This document shows, in pieces, positions 62,736 to 64,000 of a stretch of DNA of 64,000 nt. The stretch covers positions 1 to 64,000 of the forward strand of contig JAGOAO010000009.1 of assembly GCA_017983845.1 (NCBI GenBank). Reading direction: 5' to 3'. How positions within the stretch are numbered: the first letter of the stretch is position 1; the number at the start of each line of letters is the position of its first letter. The position numbers were made by a program, and so were the translations under genes. This DNA comes from Sediminibacterium sp. (GTDB lineage Bacteria > Bacteroidota > Bacteroidia > Chitinophagales > Chitinophagaceae). The notes beneath the pieces are model-generated. The model was not told the DNA's origin. It searched no databases and was given only the letters and a program-made list of their open reading frames with translations.

Positions 62736-63932
62736 ATGAGTTTAAAACATCAAGTAGTTATTATTGGCGGGGGCAATGCAGGTATTTCTGTTGCTGCACA
62801 ATTAAAACGAAAAGATAAAACATTGGATATTGCTCTTGTAGAGCCAAGTGATGTTCATTATTATCAACCCGCGTGGACCATGGTAGGCGGTGGATTTTAT
62901 GATATCAATGATACCGTACATGCAGAAGCGGATCAAATCCCATCTGGTGTAGAGTGGATAAAAGACTTTGTAGTGAGTTTTGATCCAAATCAAAATTCGA
63001 TCACACTTAAAAATGGCAGCATTGTAAATTATGACTATTTGGTCGTTGCTCCTGGTATACAATTAAATTGGAATGAAATTAAAGGTTTAGAAGAAAACCT
63101 TGGTAAGAATGGCGTTTGTTCAAATTATAGTTTCAAAACAGCGCCTTATACTTTTGAATGTCTAAAAAATTCAAGGTCTGGCAGGGCCATCTTTACAAGC
63201 CCACATACGCCTGTAAAGTGCGGTGGTGCACCACAGAAAATTATGTATATCGCTGCAGATTATTTTAAGCGTAATAATTTATCGGATAAAGTTCAAGTAG
63301 AATTTTGGTCTGGCGGAACAAAATTATTTGGCGTGAAAAAATTTGAAGACGCACTTAAAAAAGTCATTGCCAAGTTTCACATCAAAGAAAACTATTACAA
63401 CAAATTAGTGGAAATTGATGGCGCTAATAAAAGAGCAAAATTTGTAGGCTTCGGCGAAAATAATAAAGAAGTAGAAACATGGATTGATTATGAAATGTTA
63501 CATGTCACCCCACCTCAGTCTGCTCCTGATTTTATTAAAAACAGCCCATTAGTTAATGATGCAGGCTGGGTAGAAGTAGACAAGCATAGCTTACAACATG
63601 TACGATATAAAAACATCTTCTCTTTAGGAGATGCGTCTTCCTTACCAACAGGCAAAACAGGCGCAGCCATAAGAAAGCAAACACCTGTACTTGTACAAAA
63701 TTTATTATCATTGATGAAAGGAAGTGCATTATTAGGACATTATAATGGTTACAGTAGCTGTCCTTTAATTACTGGTCGTGGCAAGTTGATTTTGGCTGAA
63801 TTTGATTATGACAACAATCCTCAAGAGACCTTCCCATTCAATCAAGCAAAGGAAAGATGGAGCATGTTCATTTTAAAAAGATATATTCTTCCATTTTTAT
63901 ATTGGAAACAAATTTTAAAAGGAAAAATGTAA
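62736..63932 (+). CDS. sqr: Sulfide:quinone oxidoreductase (SQOR-like)
   Basis: 398 residues. The FAD-binding start is VVIIGGGNAGISVAAQLKRK, with the second nucleotide region near VAPGIQLNW. The catalytic cysteines are C162 in TPVKCGGAPQKIMYIAADYF and C342 in YNGYSSCPLITGRGKLILAE, both matching the pair of the mitochondrial-type enzyme. The C-terminal part (LKRYILPFLYWKQIL) is amphipathic and suits attachment to the inner membrane. It oxidises sulfide, passes electrons to quinone and yields persulfide. It stands next to two CstB-like genes, and quinol can be reoxidised by the cytochrome bd encoded 6 kb away. Confidence 0.93.
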   Translation: MSLKHQVVIIGGGNAGISVAAQLKRKDKTLDIALVEPSDVHYYQPAWTMVGGGFYDINDTVHAEADQIPSGVEWIKDFVVSFDPNQNSITLKNGSIVNYDYLVVAPGIQLNWNEIKGLEENLGKNGVCSNYSFKTAPYTFECLKNSRSGRAIFTSPHTPVKCGGAPQKIMYIAADYFKRNNLSDKVQVEFWSGGTKLFGVKKFEDALKKVIAKFHIKENYYNKLVEIDGANKRAKFVGFGENNKEVETWIDYEMLHVTPPQSAPDFIKNSPLVNDAGWVEVDKHSLQHVRYKNIFSLGDASSLPTGKTGAAIRKQTPVLVQNLLSLMKGSALLGHYNGYSSCPLITGRGKLILAEFDYDNNPQETFPFNQAKERWSMFILKRYILPFLYWKQILKGKM

Positions 63933-63970
63933 AATCTTAATTTAATATTTCATACTTTTTAATTGGGTAG

Positions 63971-63984
63971 GTGACATTTATCAC
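63971..63984. promoter_or_regulatory. Crp/Fnr-type site GTGA-N6-TCAC downstream of the SQR gene
   Basis: GTGACATTTATCAC, embedded in the wider inverted repeat TAGGTGA-N6-TCACCTA (63968-63987). It lies 39 bp past the SQR stop and probably belongs to a gene that begins beyond the right edge of the window. Confidence 0.6.
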
Positions 63985-64000
63985 CTACCTTTTATTTTAT

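Noticed and set aside
1-64000. CRISPR array, tRNA, rRNA, transposase or phage genes
   Set aside because: I saw no regularly spaced repeats, cloverleaf sequences, ribosomal RNA stretches or recombinase-type proteins anywhere in the window.

Overview
The window is a chromosomal segment of a low-GC Bacteroidota bacterium. The evidence is an HmuY lipoprotein, GLPGLI and beta-barrel family partners, many TonB-dependent receptors, a type IX secretion tail, DUF1800/DUF1501 partners, degenerate TAnnTTTG-like -7 elements and a near absence of Shine-Dalgarno sequences. The gene mix suggests an aerobic, probably freshwater or sediment member of the Chitinophagaceae, but that placement is inference. I see no rRNA, tRNA, insertion sequence, phage or CRISPR array. 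The DNA looks like ordinary chromosome throughout, with one gene cut off at the left edge and one gene broken by an in-frame stop.

Layout. 1-7.2 kb: an exported protein fragment, a class II cyclic-nucleotide phosphodiesterase, a CDGSH protein, a small membrane protein, an SSS symporter, a DUF4442 protein and an HmuR/HmuY-type haem uptake pair. 7.4-14.5 kb: pckA, a membrane-anchored Kelch-like sensor, then a phosphate module (porin O/P, PhoU-like protein, Pit transporter) whose divergent promoter region carries four 11-bp-spaced repeats resembling a Pho box. 14.6-29.1 kb: exported peptidases and acylases, TonB receptors and a GLPGLI pair. 29-40.8 kb: mixed housekeeping genes, a nucleotide-sugar dehydrogenase with a small HAD phosphatase, a lipoprotein S41 protease, a short asparaginase, and a DoxX-like gene interrupted by TAA. 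40.9-50.6 kb: DUF1800/DUF1501 (the latter with a T9SS tail), an ECF sigma operon, serine hydrolases and a DPP-IV-like peptidase. 50.7-54 kb: a photolyase neighbourhood (FAD-domain protein, FeS-BCP-like protein lacking cluster cysteines, TIGR03643, and a 48-residue DUF2256 protein).

54-64 kb is the most coherent region, a sulfide-handling locus. It holds an SQOR-like sulfide:quinone oxidoreductase, two CstB-like proteins (metallo-beta-lactamase, cysteine-less rhodanese, active rhodanese), a single-domain rhodanese, a periplasmic DsrE-like protein, and cytochrome bd oxidase (cydAB) placed directly behind one CstB-like gene. Three promoters here carry an inverted repeat GTGA-N6-TCAC of Crp/Fnr type. 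In all three its centre lies exactly 36.5 bp from the end of a -7-like element, and a fourth copy lies at the right edge. One of these promoters also has a perfect 24-bp palindrome, made of two tandem GACCTAGGTC units, at the predicted transcription start. My reading is a Crp/Fnr-controlled circuit that oxidises sulfide to persulfide, clears the persulfide, and respires through a sulfide-tolerant bd oxidase. The strongest regulatory observations are this circuit and the Pho-box-like array.
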